Assembly (NCBI RefSeq): GCF_015350975.1
Contig: NZ_JADKRX010000002.1
Span: 470,004 to 534,003, forward strand
Length of the DNA: 64,000 nucleotides
Origin: Curtobacterium sp. VKM Ac-1395
Lineage (GTDB): Bacteria; Actinomycetota; Actinomycetes; Actinomycetales; Microbacteriaceae
Direction of reading: 5' to 3'
Shown here: positions 35,257 through 42,982 of the stretch, in pieces
Layout of the letters: each line of letters starts with the position of its first letter
Numbering within the stretch: position 1 is the first letter of the stretch
Made by a program: the position numbers and the translations under genes
The notes under the pieces: generated by a model
Seen by the model: only the letters and a program-made list of their open reading frames with translations
Told to the model about the DNA's origin: nothing
Database searches by the model: none

Positions 35257-36392
35257 CGACCGCAACGACGCCGGCAACCACGACTGCACCAACGAACGAC
35301 GCACAGGAGAACCCCGCCGACACCCGCCCGGTCACGCTCCAGGCGGCCGAGCAGACCCCGACTGCCCTGTGGAACGACTCCGCTGACCCGCGCGAACTGG
35401 CCACCGCCATCCACCTGTACGGCGCCGTCGGGGCGACCTGCAACCCGGTCATCGCGTACACCTGCATCCAGCAGGACCCGGAGACGTGGGTCCCGCGCAT
35501 CCGCGAGATCGCCGCCGAACACCCGACGGCGGGGGAGTCCTGGATCGGGTGGAAGGCCGTCGAGGAGCTCTCGATCGCCGCGGCCGCCCAGCTGCTTCCC
35601 GCGTTCGAGGCCTCCGGGGGACGCAACGGCCGGCTCAGCATGCAGACCGACCCGCGCTTCCACCGCGACCAGGACGCCCTCGTCGAGCAGGCCGTGCGGT
35701 TCTCCGGGCTCGCGCCGAACATCATCGTGAAGATCCCCGCGACGAAGACCGGGATCGCCGCGATCGAGGAAGCCGCCTACCGCGGGGTGTCCATCAACGC
35801 GACGGTGTCGTTCACCGTGCCGCAGGTCGTCGCCGTGGGCGAGGCCATCGAGCGCGCGCTCGACCGCCGGGCCGCGGACGGCCTGCCGGACCAGGAGTTC
35901 GGCCACGTGGTCACCCTGATGGCCGGGCGCTTCGACGACTGGCTGAAGACCTCGGTGCAGCGCGACCACGTGATGATCGATCCCGGGTACCTCGAGTGGG
36001 CCGGCGTCGCCGCGGTGAAGAACGCGTACCGGGTCTTCCGGCAGCGCGGGTTCCGTTCGCGGGTGCTCGTCGCGGCCTTCCGCAACGCCCTGCAGTGGTC
36101 TGAGTTCCAGGGCGGCGACCTCGTCGTCTCCCCGCCGTTCCAGTGGTCGAAGGACATCAACGACAACGCGTTCCCGTTCCGTCCCGACGCCATCGACGAC
36201 GAGGTCCCGGCCCACGTGCTCGACGCGCTGCGTGCGGCGACGCCCGAGTTCGCTCGCGGGTACGACGAGGACGGCATGACGATCGACGAGTTCGACCGCT
36301 TCGGTGCCACCGTCACGACGCTCCGCCAGTTCCTCGACGCGGACGCCAAGCTCGACGCCCTGGTCCGCGACATCATCGTCCCGGCCGTCTGA
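35253..36392 (+). CDS. Transaldolase-family protein of the iol operon
   Basis: A 379-residue class I transaldolase-like protein. The Schiff-base Lys is in NIIVKIPATKTG (near residue 163), followed by AIEEAAYRGVSINATVSFT; GAVGATCNPVIAYT is the T-x-N-P motif and LWNDSADP supplies the catalytic Asp. The first 25 residues are a low-complexity Thr/Ala tail. ATG overlaps the previous stop, so it is an integral operon member. It might transfer a dihydroxyacetone unit from unphosphorylated 2-deoxy-5-keto-gluconate to GAP; that is inference. Confidence 0.8.
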   Translation: MTTATTPATTTAPTNDAQENPADTRPVTLQAAEQTPTALWNDSADPRELATAIHLYGAVGATCNPVIAYTCIQQDPETWVPRIREIAAEHPTAGESWIGWKAVEELSIAAAAQLLPAFEASGGRNGRLSMQTDPRFHRDQDALVEQAVRFSGLAPNIIVKIPATKTGIAAIEEAAYRGVSINATVSFTVPQVVAVGEAIERALDRRAADGLPDQEFGHVVTLMAGRFDDWLKTSVQRDHVMIDPGYLEWAGVAAVKNAYRVFRQRGFRSRVLVAAFRNALQWSEFQGGDLVVSPPFQWSKDINDNAFPFRPDAIDDEVPAHVLDALRAATPEFARGYDEDGMTIDEFDRFGATVTTLRQFLDADAKLDALVRDIIVPAV

Positions 36393-36397
36393 GCGCG

Positions 36398-37591
36398 ATG
36401 GACTCGGTCGGCGTCGGACTGATCTCCGTCGGGTGGATGGGGCGGCTGCACTCGCGTGCGTACCGCGCGCTGCCCGACCACTTCCCCGAGCTCGGCGTCC
36501 GGCCGCGGCTCGTCGTCGCGGCGGACCCGGTGCCCGAGGCCCGTGCGCAGGCGATCGACCGTCTCGGGTACGAGCGTGCCGTCGCCGACTGGCACGAGGT
36601 CCTCGCCGACCCGGCCGTCGACGTCGTGTCGATCTGCTCGCCGAACTTCCTGCACCGCGAGATGGCCGTCGCCGCAGCCGAGGCCGGCAAGCCGTTCTGG
36701 ATCGAGAAGCCGATGGGCCGCTCAGCGGAGGACTCGCGCGCGATCCACGACGCCGTCCAGCGCTCGGGCGTCATCACGAGCGTCGGCTTCAACTACCGGC
36801 ACGCCCCCGCGATCGAGCGCGCCCGCGAACTGGTCCGGAGCGGTCGACTCGGCCGGGTCACGACCGTGCGTGGGTCGTTCCTGGCCGACTACTCCGCCGA
36901 CCCCGCGGCACCGCTGACCTGGCGGTTCGAGCGGGACCGTGCGGGGTCCGGTGTCCTCGGCGACCTGCTCTCGCACGGCGTCGACCTGGCGCAGTACCTG
37001 GTCGGGCGGATCGGCAGCGTCACCGCGCTCGCCGACACCGTCGTCACCGAGCGTCCCGTCCCGGGCAACGGGATCGTGGACCGGAGCGCCGCCGCGACCG
37101 GCGCGCTCCGACCGGTGGAGAACGAGGACTACGCCGCCCTGCTCCTCCGCTTCGACGGTGGCGCGGTCGGCACGATGGACTCGAGTCGGGTCATGCACGG
37201 GCCCCACGCCGAGTACGCGATCGAGGTCTACGGCACCCGGGGCTCCGTGCGCTGGGACTTCCAGCGGATGAACGAGCTCCAGGTCGCACTCGACGGGCAG
37301 GAGTCGTCCGGCTACACCACGCACCTCGTCGCGCCGGGCGACGGCGAGTTCGGCCGGTTCCAGCCGGGCGCCGGGACGGCCATGGGCTACGACGACCTGA
37401 AGACCATCGAGGCTGCCCAGTTCATCGCCAGCGTCCGTCGCGGAGAGCAGCTCGCGCCGTCGGTCGCCGACGGCCTGGCCGCTGCCTCGGTCGTCGAGGC
37501 CGCGGAGGCATCCCTCGCCGACGGCGCCTGGCACGACGTCGCCCGCGTCGACGGGCCGCTCACCGCCGACGCGGCGACCCCCGTGCTCTAG
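36398..37591 (+). CDS. Second Gfo/Idh/MocA dehydrogenase of the iol operon
   Basis: A 397-residue NAD(P)-dependent dehydrogenase with LISVGWMGRLHSRAY as the nucleotide loop, IEKPMGRSAEDS with the catalytic Lys (near residue 105), and GDLLSHGVDLAQYLVG as the Asp/His segment. It is longer and clearly different from the IolG upstream, so it may oxidise another inositol stereoisomer (scyllo or D-chiro) or an inositol-derived sugar. It lies five bases behind the transaldolase and ends the operon at a strong terminator. Confidence 0.82.
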   Translation: MDSVGVGLISVGWMGRLHSRAYRALPDHFPELGVRPRLVVAADPVPEARAQAIDRLGYERAVADWHEVLADPAVDVVSICSPNFLHREMAVAAAEAGKPFWIEKPMGRSAEDSRAIHDAVQRSGVITSVGFNYRHAPAIERARELVRSGRLGRVTTVRGSFLADYSADPAAPLTWRFERDRAGSGVLGDLLSHGVDLAQYLVGRIGSVTALADTVVTERPVPGNGIVDRSAAATGALRPVENEDYAALLLRFDGGAVGTMDSSRVMHGPHAEYAIEVYGTRGSVRWDFQRMNELQVALDGQESSGYTTHLVAPGDGEFGRFQPGAGTAMGYDDLKTIEAAQFIASVRRGEQLAPSVADGLAAASVVEAAEASLADGAWHDVARVDGPLTADAATPVL

Positions 37592-37603
37592 ACGGTCACC
37601 GAG

Positions 37604-37649
37604 ACGGACGGGAGGCCCGGTGCCAGCAGGTGCCGGGCCTCCCGTCCGT
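37604..37649 (+). terminator. Terminator of the iol operon, GGACGGGAGGC family
   Basis: ACGGACGGGAGGCCCGG (37604-37620) pairs with CCGGGCCTCCCGTCCGT (37633-37649) over a 12-base loop. The arms are the same sequence as in the terminator at 12578, so this is a dispersed family. Confidence 0.8.
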
Positions 37650-37673
37650 TCGTGACTCCGTCGGAGCCGTGGT

Positions 37674-37691
37674 ACTTTGTCAGGACAAAGT
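37674..37691. promoter_or_regulatory. GntR operator at the tautomerase promoter
   Basis: ACTTTGTCAGGACAAAGT is a perfect 8-2-8 palindrome with the core TGTC-AG-GACA. It overlaps a likely -10, TACTTT at 37673-37678, and precedes the tautomerase ATG by 20 bases. Confidence 0.75.
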
Positions 37692-37711
37692 CTCGACCAG
37701 CAGGAGGCACC

Positions 37712-38119
37712 ATGCCGCTCGTCCGCATCGACCTGACCACCGGGCGCAGCCCGGAAGCCGTCCGCGCCATCGCCGACGCGATCCACACCGCCATCGTCGA
37801 CGTCTACGGCATCCCGCCGCGTGACCGGTTCCAGATCATCACCGAGCACCCGGCGCAGCAGATCATCGCCGAGGACGCCGGGCTCGGCTTCGAGCGCACC
37901 GAGGGCGTCGTCATGATCCAGGTCTTCACGCAGCGCGGACGGACGGACGACGCCAAGACGACGCTCTACGCGGCGATCCACGACCGGCTCGTGGCGGTCG
38001 GTGTCGCGACGGAGGACGTCTTCATCGGCTACGTCGAGAACGGACCGCAGGACTGGTCGTTCGGCTTCGGCCGCGCGCAGTACGTCACGGGCGAGCTCGG
38101 CGTACCGGCAGCAGGGTAG
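37712..38119 (+). CDS. Tautomerase-superfamily protein, MSAD-like
   Basis: A 135-residue single-chain tautomerase-superfamily protein with Pro right after the initiator Met, the family's catalytic base. Numbering from Pro1, Asp37 (in PPRDRFQ) and two arginines at 74 and 76 (TQRGRTD) match the residue set I recall for malonate semialdehyde decarboxylase (Pro1, Asp37, Arg73, Arg75). The end VENGPQDWSFGFGRAQYVTG is also typical of that subgroup. Malonate semialdehyde is the aldolase product of inositol breakdown, and an iol-type operator overlaps the promoter. AGGAGG sits upstream of ATG. General hydratase/tautomerase activity remains possible. Confidence 0.75.
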   Translation: MPLVRIDLTTGRSPEAVRAIADAIHTAIVDVYGIPPRDRFQIITEHPAQQIIAEDAGLGFERTEGVVMIQVFTQRGRTDDAKTTLYAAIHDRLVAVGVATEDVFIGYVENGPQDWSFGFGRAQYVTGELGVPAAG

Positions 38120-38151
38120 GTCGGCCTGCCGGCGGTGGACCGCACGAGCGC

Positions 38152-38910
38152 CTACTTGTCGACGAGCGTGACCTCGAACGAGTAGCGGTCCGGGCGGTAG
38201 CAGTGCACGCCGTACTCGACCGCTCGCCCCGAGGCGTCGTACGCGGTGCGGCTCATGGTCAGGACGGGGTCGCCGTCCTCGATCTCGAGCAGGCTCGCTT
38301 CTTCGTCGGAGACCGCGCGGGCGCCGATCCGCTGCTTGGCGACGCGCATCGTGACCCCGCGAGCGCGGAGCAGCTGGTACAGCCCGTGGGACTGCAGGTC
38401 CGCGTCGGTGATCTCGAGGAACTCCGGCGGCAGGTAGTTCTCGAGGATGGCCATCGGCACGTCCTCGGCGAACCGCACGCGGCGGATGTGGACGACCGTC
38501 GTGCCGGGCTGCAGGCTGAGCGCCTCGGCGACGGCCGGGCTCGCCGGGACGTCACTGCGCTCGAGGAGCTTCGTCGTCGGTTTCTGCGACCCCTGTGTCA
38601 GGTCGTCGAACAGGCTCGTCAGCTCGACCTTCCGCGTGACGGGCCCGTGCACGACCTGCGTGCCGATGCCGCGACGCCGGACGAGCAGGCCCTTGTCGAC
38701 GAGGTCCTGGATGGCACGACGGATCGTCGGGCGGGACAGGCCGAGGCGCTCGCCGAGGGCGATCTCGTTCTCCAACCGCGAGCCCGGCGGCATCGCGCCG
38801 GAGCGGATCGACTCCTCGATGCGCGAGGCGACCTGGAAGTAGAGCGGCATCGGACCTGATCGGTCCAGGTCCATGAACAGGTCGGACGGCACCTGGCCTT
38901 CGTTGGTCAT
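38152..38910 (-). CDS. GntR/HutC-family repressor of the iol regulon
   Basis: A 252-residue regulator. The winged helix is residues ~22-90 (PLYFQVASRIEESIRSG, GERLGLSRPTIRRAIQDLV, RRRGIGTQVV), followed by a UTRA ligand domain (~105-245, with YLPPEFLEITDADLQSHGL and DPVLTMSRTAYDASGRAVEY). HutC-type UTRA domains bind sugar-like or small metabolites. The palindrome TGTC-N2-GACA in its own promoter and in two inositol-related promoters makes it the likely repressor of the operon, relieved by an inositol intermediate. Confidence 0.85.
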   Translation of the reverse strand: MTNEGQVPSDLFMDLDRSGPMPLYFQVASRIEESIRSGAMPPGSRLENEIALGERLGLSRPTIRRAIQDLVDKGLLVRRRGIGTQVVHGPVTRKVELTSLFDDLTQGSQKPTTKLLERSDVPASPAVAEALSLQPGTTVVHIRRVRFAEDVPMAILENYLPPEFLEITDADLQSHGLYQLLRARGVTMRVAKQRIGARAVSDEEASLLEIEDGDPVLTMSRTAYDASGRAVEYGVHCYRPDRYSFEVTLVDK

Positions 38911-38968
38911 CGCGGTCCTTCGGGAGTGCGGCGTGCTGGCTGCGGGTGCGGCAGCGGTGCCGCGACGG

Positions 38969-38982
38969 ATTGTCGTGACAAT
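38969..38982. promoter_or_regulatory. GntR autoregulatory operator
   Basis: ATTGTCGTGACAAT is a perfect 6-2-6 palindrome with the core TGTC-GT-GACA. On the minus strand a -10 TATTGT (38978-38983) overlaps it, about 70 bases before the GntR start, so negative autoregulation is likely. Confidence 0.7.
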
Positions 38983-39046
38983 ACCATCGGGGCCGCGGCA
39001 GCCCGTGGAGCCGATGGGCGCAGCCGGCCCGGGCCGACCGATCCGG

Positions 39047-39682
39047 TCAGTCGGCGAAGATCATCGGGCGGTTCGACAGCCGCGGCTGGTTCGCGGCCCG
39101 CGGCTTCTCGGCGGGGATGCGCACGGGGTTGATCATCACTCGGGTCGCGGCTCCGAGGGCCTCGACCGTGGGGGCTTCGTGTCGCTGGGCAGCGTGTACG
39201 ACGATCGCGGCGCAGGCTTCGGCGTCCGCTGCTGCGTCGTGGTGCTGGAAGTCCTCGAACCCTGCGGCCATGGCGGCCATCGGCAGGCGGTAGGAGTCGA
39301 GCGTGTACGTCTTGCGTGCCACCGCGAGGGAGCACATCGAGTGGTGCTCGGACAGCTCGATCCCCGTCGCCGAGCAGCTGCCCGCGATCACGCCCATGTC
39401 GAAGCGCGCGTTGTGGGCGACGAGGACGTCTCCAGCGGCGAAGGCCACGATGTCCGGGTACTGCTGCTCCCACGTCTTCGCACGGACGACGTCCTCGGCA
39501 ACGATCCCGTGGATGCGGGTGTTCCACTCGAGGAAGGCATCGTGGCCGAACGGCGGGCGGATGAACCACGACGCCCGCTCGACGACCCGGCCCGCGCGGA
39601 CCTTCACGAGGCCGACGGAACACGCGCTGGCGGGCGAGCTGTTGGCGGTCTCGAAGTCGATCGCGGTGAAGTCCAATGACAC
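39047..39682 (-). CDS. DEDDh 3'-5' exonuclease domain protein
   Basis: A 211-residue protein with the exonuclease fold of the DNA polymerase III epsilon family: AIDFETANSS (first Asp and Glu, residues ~8-10), VAHNARFDMGVIAG (second Asp, near residue 95) and QHHDAAADAEACA (His and last Asp, near residues 148-155). It likely degrades single-stranded DNA or RNA in repair or proofreading; no polymerase is linked. The C-terminal 45 residues are Pro/Arg-rich. Confidence 0.85.
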   Translation of the reverse strand: MSLDFTAIDFETANSSPASACSVGLVKVRAGRVVERASWFIRPPFGHDAFLEWNTRIHGIVAEDVVRAKTWEQQYPDIVAFAAGDVLVAHNARFDMGVIAGSCSATGIELSEHHSMCSLAVARKTYTLDSYRLPMAAMAAGFEDFQHHDAAADAEACAAIVVHAAQRHEAPTVEALGAATRVMINPVRIPAEKPRAANQPRLSNRPMIFAD

Positions 39683-39736
39683 GTCCCGATCGTCGCACGG
39701 GGTTCCGACATCGCCGGAACGCGCATCGGCGTTGCG

Positions 39737-40198
39737 TCAGCGGCGGCGGGTCCTGCGGGTGCCACGGCGTCGACGTGCGGTGATCCGCCAGGTCCTCGTG
39801 CGTCGTGCGTGCTCCGCCGTCCACCACGGGCGGAGGACCGTGCCGACGAGTTCGAACGCGAGCGCTGCCCCGTCGAGGCGCCACCGCGGCGGCAGGCTCC
39901 GGACGTGTGCCTCGATCGCCGCGGCGAAGTCCTCGGTGATGGTGGGGAAGGCGGCGTCCGCGGGCGGAGCGACCATCCGCCAGCGGTCCTCCTCCTGGTG
40001 GTCGATGACGGCGTCCTCGGGGTCGTACTCCACCAGGACGTCCGCTTCGAGCTCAGCCAGGGCATCGTGCAGGGCGTCGAGCTCGCGGGGCGGCATGGCC
40101 TCCAGCGCGGCGATCGTCTCCGGCGTGAACCACCGCCGCTGGTCGCGAGCGTCGAAGCCCATCGAGTGCACGCCGAGCCGGTCGCGTTCGAACCACAT
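39737..40198 (-). CDS. Hypothetical protein, Arg-rich tail
   Basis: A 153-residue protein of no family I recognise. It has a helical acidic middle (ALEAMPPRELDALHDALAEL, then LVEYDPEDAVIDHQEEDRW), two Trp-containing strands, and a very basic C-terminus (RRRRGTRRTRRR). It may bind nucleic acid through the tail. It lies 54 bases upstream of the exonuclease gene on the same strand. Confidence 0.6.
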   Translation of the reverse strand: MWFERDRLGVHSMGFDARDQRRWFTPETIAALEAMPPRELDALHDALAELEADVLVEYDPEDAVIDHQEEDRWRMVAPPADAAFPTITEDFAAAIEAHVRSLPPRWRLDGAALAFELVGTVLRPWWTAEHARRTRTWRITARRRRGTRRTRRR

Positions 40199-40303
40199 GG
40201 CTGTCCTCCGTCTGTCGCCCTGCCACCAGGGTCTCAGGTGAAGGACGTGTCCGTGTCATCGGTCGGTCGGAGGACGCCGTCCCCCAGTCGGTCGGTGCCG
40301 TCC

Positions 40304-40309
40304 TACAGT
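40304..40309 (+). promoter_or_regulatory. -10 box, leaderless
   Basis: TACAGT is followed by CGGAGG and ATG. The GGAGG directly abuts the start codon, too close to act as a ribosome binding site, so a leaderless transcript is the better reading. Confidence 0.5.
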
Positions 40310-40315
40310 CGGAGG

Positions 40316-40873
40316 ATGGGAACCGCGCCCGACCGACCACCGCTCGTGCTGCTGCTCGCAGGTGCGGGGTACGGGCAGCAGGCCCCGCTCCTCTGGTGGT
40401 CGAGCGACATCGCCACGGCCGCCGGGTGCGAGGTCGTCGCACCCACTTGGGTTGTCGACGCGGCAGCGGACGCGGACCCGACGGCGTTCGTCGAGGCCGC
40501 GGTCGATGCAGCGCTCGCTGGCCGCACACCCGACCTGGTGGTCGCCAAGTCCTTCGGGTGCTTTGCCCTGCCGTGGGCAGTGCGGAACGCGGTGCCGGGA
40601 GTCTGGCTCACGCCGGTGCTGACGAACGACGCCGTCACGGCGGCGCTCCGGGCCGCGCCCAGCACGCACGTCGCGATCGGCGGGACCGACGACACCATGT
40701 GGCGGCCGGACCGTGTCTCGGGAACTGCAGCGATCCTCCAGGCCGTCGACCGAGCTGACCACCGACTTGAGGTGGCGGGCGACTGGCGCGCATCCCAGCG
40801 CCTGCAGGCCGAGGTCCTGGGAGTCGTCGAAGCGCGGGTCCGCGCCCTCGTCGTCCAGGTGCACCGCCGGTAG
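40316..40873 (+). CDS. Alpha/beta-hydrolase-like protein
   Basis: A 185-residue protein with features of a small alpha/beta hydrolase: the opening LVLLLAGAGYGQQAPLLWW, a nucleophile elbow-like VVAKSFGCFALPWA (Ser near residue 83), IGGTDDTMWRP with an acid position and DHRLEVAGDW-like end carrying His. It is shorter than most hydrolases and the elbow is A-K-S-F-G rather than G-x-S-x-G. Function unknown. The start is set by the -10 box six bases upstream. Confidence 0.55.
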   Translation: MGTAPDRPPLVLLLAGAGYGQQAPLLWWSSDIATAAGCEVVAPTWVVDAAADADPTAFVEAAVDAALAGRTPDLVVAKSFGCFALPWAVRNAVPGVWLTPVLTNDAVTAALRAAPSTHVAIGGTDDTMWRPDRVSGTAAILQAVDRADHRLEVAGDWRASQRLQAEVLGVVEARVRALVVQVHRR

Positions 40874-40882
40874 TCTCGCCCC

Positions 40883-41104
40883 ATGAGCGATCCGCGCGAC
40901 CTCGACGACCTGCTGGCGCAGGCCGAGCCCGTGGACGCGCCCCCGCACACCGCGCGAAAAGCGATCGCCCTCGCGGTCGCGCTGGCCGGCACCGGTGCCG
41001 CGATCGCGGTCGCGATCGCGATGGTGGTCGCTGGCGGATTCAGCGGCGTCCTCACCGCTGTCCTCTGGCTGATCTCGCTGGGGTCGGTCCCCGACGCGGA
41101 CTGA
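40883..41104 (+). CDS. Small membrane protein
   Basis: A 73-residue protein: 25 acidic-to-neutral residues, then a basic TARK and two short hydrophobic stretches (AIALAVALAGTGAAIAVAIA and VLTAVLWLISLG). A -10 box TAGTCT at 40871-40876 is six bases before the ATG. No family recognised. Confidence 0.5.
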   Translation: MSDPRDLDDLLAQAEPVDAPPHTARKAIALAVALAGTGAAIAVAIAMVVAGGFSGVLTAVLWLISLGSVPDAD

Positions 41105-41163
41105 CCTGCGGACTGGAGGCCCGGGTCGGCTCCGGCGGGCAGCCGCCGGTAGGCTGTCCTCCC

Positions 41164-42237
41164 GTGGCTCTCACCATCGGAATCGTCGGTCTCCCGAACG
41201 TCGGCAAGTCGACCCTGTTCAACGCGCTCACCAAGAACTCGGTCCTGGCGGCGAACTACCCGTTCGCGACCATCGAGCCGAACGTCGGGGTGGTGAACCT
41301 GCCGGACCCGCGGCTCGACACGCTCGCTGAGCTGTTCAAGTCGGAGAAGACCGTGCCCGCGCCGGTGTCGTTCGTCGACATCGCCGGCATCGTCAAGGGC
41401 GCCAGCGAAGGTGAAGGCCTCGGCAACAAGTTCCTCGCCAACATCCGCGAAGCCGACGCCATCGCGCAGGTCGTCCGCGGGTTCACCGACGACGACGTCG
41501 TGCACGTGGCGAACAAGGTCTCGCCGAAGGACGACCTCGAGGTCATCAACACCGAGCTGATCCTCGCCGACATGGAGACCGTCGACAAGGCGATGCCGCG
41601 CTACGAGAAGGCGGTGAAGCTCAAGCAGATGGAGCCCGCCGTCCTCGAGACCGCCCGCGAGGTCCGCGCCACGCTCGAGCAGGGCACGCTCCTGTCCGCC
41701 ACGAAGATCGACCTGTCGCCGATCGCCGAGCTCGGGCTGCTCAGCGCCAAGCCGTTCATCTTCGTCTTCAACGTCGACGAGGCCATCCTGACGAACGAGG
41801 ACCGCAAGGCCGAGCTCGCGGCGCTCGTCGCCCCCGCCCAGGCTGTGTTCCTCGACGCCCAGGTCGAGTCCGAGCTCATCGACCTCGACCCCGCTGACGC
41901 TGCTGAGCTCCTCGAGTCCACCGGTCAGACCGAGTCCGGGCTGAACCAGCTCGCGCGCATCGGCTTCGACACCCTCGGGCTGCAGACGTACCTCACCGCC
42001 GGCCCCAAGGAGTCCCGCGCGTGGACGATCGGCAAGGGGTGGAAGGCGCCCCAGGCTGCTGGCGTCATCCACACCGACTTCGAGAAGGGCTTCATCAAGG
42101 CGGAGGTCATCTCGTTCGAGGACCTCGTCGAGACGGGCTCCATCGCCGAGGCCCGTGCGCACGGCAAGGCCCGCATCGAGGGCAAGGACTACGTCATGCA
42201 GGACGGCGACGTGGTGGAGTTCCGCTTCAACAACTAG
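41164..42237 (+). CDS. ychF: Ribosome-associated ATPase YchF/Obg-like
   Basis: A 357-residue P-loop protein of the OLA1/YchF group, which prefers ATP to GTP and binds ribosomes. G1 is GIVGLPNVGKSTLFNAL (residues ~5-21), followed by YPFATIEPNVGVV, DIAGIVKGASEGEGLGNKFL and a C-terminal TGS domain (QTYLTAGPKESRAWTI to YVMQDGDVVEFRF). The start is GTG, eight bases after a TAGGCT -10 box at 41150-41155, another leaderless gene. Confidence 0.95.
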   Translation: MALTIGIVGLPNVGKSTLFNALTKNSVLAANYPFATIEPNVGVVNLPDPRLDTLAELFKSEKTVPAPVSFVDIAGIVKGASEGEGLGNKFLANIREADAIAQVVRGFTDDDVVHVANKVSPKDDLEVINTELILADMETVDKAMPRYEKAVKLKQMEPAVLETAREVRATLEQGTLLSATKIDLSPIAELGLLSAKPFIFVFNVDEAILTNEDRKAELAALVAPAQAVFLDAQVESELIDLDPADAAELLESTGQTESGLNQLARIGFDTLGLQTYLTAGPKESRAWTIGKGWKAPQAAGVIHTDFEKGFIKAEVISFEDLVETGSIAEARAHGKARIEGKDYVMQDGDVVEFRFNN

Positions 42238-42241
42238 TCGG

Positions 42242-42445
42242 TCACGGCTGACGGGATCGTCGCCACGTCCTGAGGTTCAGCACGAAGCTGACAGCGCCCG
42301 ACAGCGCCATCACGATCCCGCAGACCAGCATGAAGTGGTCGGCGCTGTTGACGTTCCCGACAGCGAGTCCGATGCCGCACACGGTGAGGACCGCGTTCAG
42401 GACCACGGTCCACCCGGTAGCAGTGTTGCTCTGCTTCGCATGCAC
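42242..42445 (-). CDS. Small two-helix membrane protein
   Basis: A 67-residue protein with two membrane helices (TVVLNAVLTVCGIGLAVGNV and FMLVCGIVMALSGAVSFVLN) and a basic tail. I set the start at GTG 42445 because the -10 box TACGGT (42452-42457, minus strand) lies six bases upstream; the longer frame upstream is antisense to the next gene. It is convergent with ychF, four bases apart. Confidence 0.5.
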   Translation of the reverse strand: MHAKQSNTATGWTVVLNAVLTVCGIGLAVGNVNSADHFMLVCGIVMALSGAVSFVLNLRTWRRSRQP

Positions 42446-42505
42446 GCCGACACCGTATGCCACGCGGCTCTCCCGCAACCGAAGCCGGGGGGCTACGGTG
42501 ACGCC

Positions 42506-42967
42506 ATGACGTACACGGTCGACTTCGTCGACGTATCGACCACCGGCCTCGAGGCGTCCCCGGTCGCCCCGGCCCTCGCCGGCCTCCGCGCGAACGAGGC
42601 CCGCTACTTCAAGAACAAGTACGACCACGTGTTCGTCACGGGCACACCGCAGGAAGCGCCCGACGTCCTCGACCTCGTGACCCAGGTCCTGCACGACGAG
42701 CGGGGCATCGTCATCGCGTCGCCGCCCCTCGAGGTCAGCGGCTTCGAGGTCGAGGGCCTGCGCATGGCCTACGTCTTCTACGAGTCGGGCCTGGCGATCA
42801 ACGTCATGTACGCCGTCGAACCGGGTGGCAAGCGTGCCGTCGGCTTCAAGCTCTCGCTCGATATGGACGTGCCGGAGGAGCTGTCCTCCTTCAAGTTCGC
42901 CCGCCAGCGGTCGAAGCTGGCCGGCGAGATCCGCGGGTCCTACTTCGTCATCAAGGGCGATTACTGA
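42506..42967 (+). CDS. Hypothetical protein, phage-tail-free single domain
   Basis: A 153-residue soluble protein with no family I recognise. It has regular strands and helices (DHVFVTGTPQEAPDVLDLVT, GFEVEGLRMAYVFYESGLAI, KRAVGFKLSLDMDVPEELSS) and no membrane segment. A TACGGT -10 box at 42494-42499 is six bases before the ATG, and it is divergent from the small membrane protein with a similar promoter. Function unknown. Confidence 0.6.
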   Translation: MTYTVDFVDVSTTGLEASPVAPALAGLRANEARYFKNKYDHVFVTGTPQEAPDVLDLVTQVLHDERGIVIASPPLEVSGFEVEGLRMAYVFYESGLAINVMYAVEPGGKRAVGFKLSLDMDVPEELSSFKFARQRSKLAGEIRGSYFVIKGDY

Positions 42968-42982
42968 CGCACAGGCTGGCCG

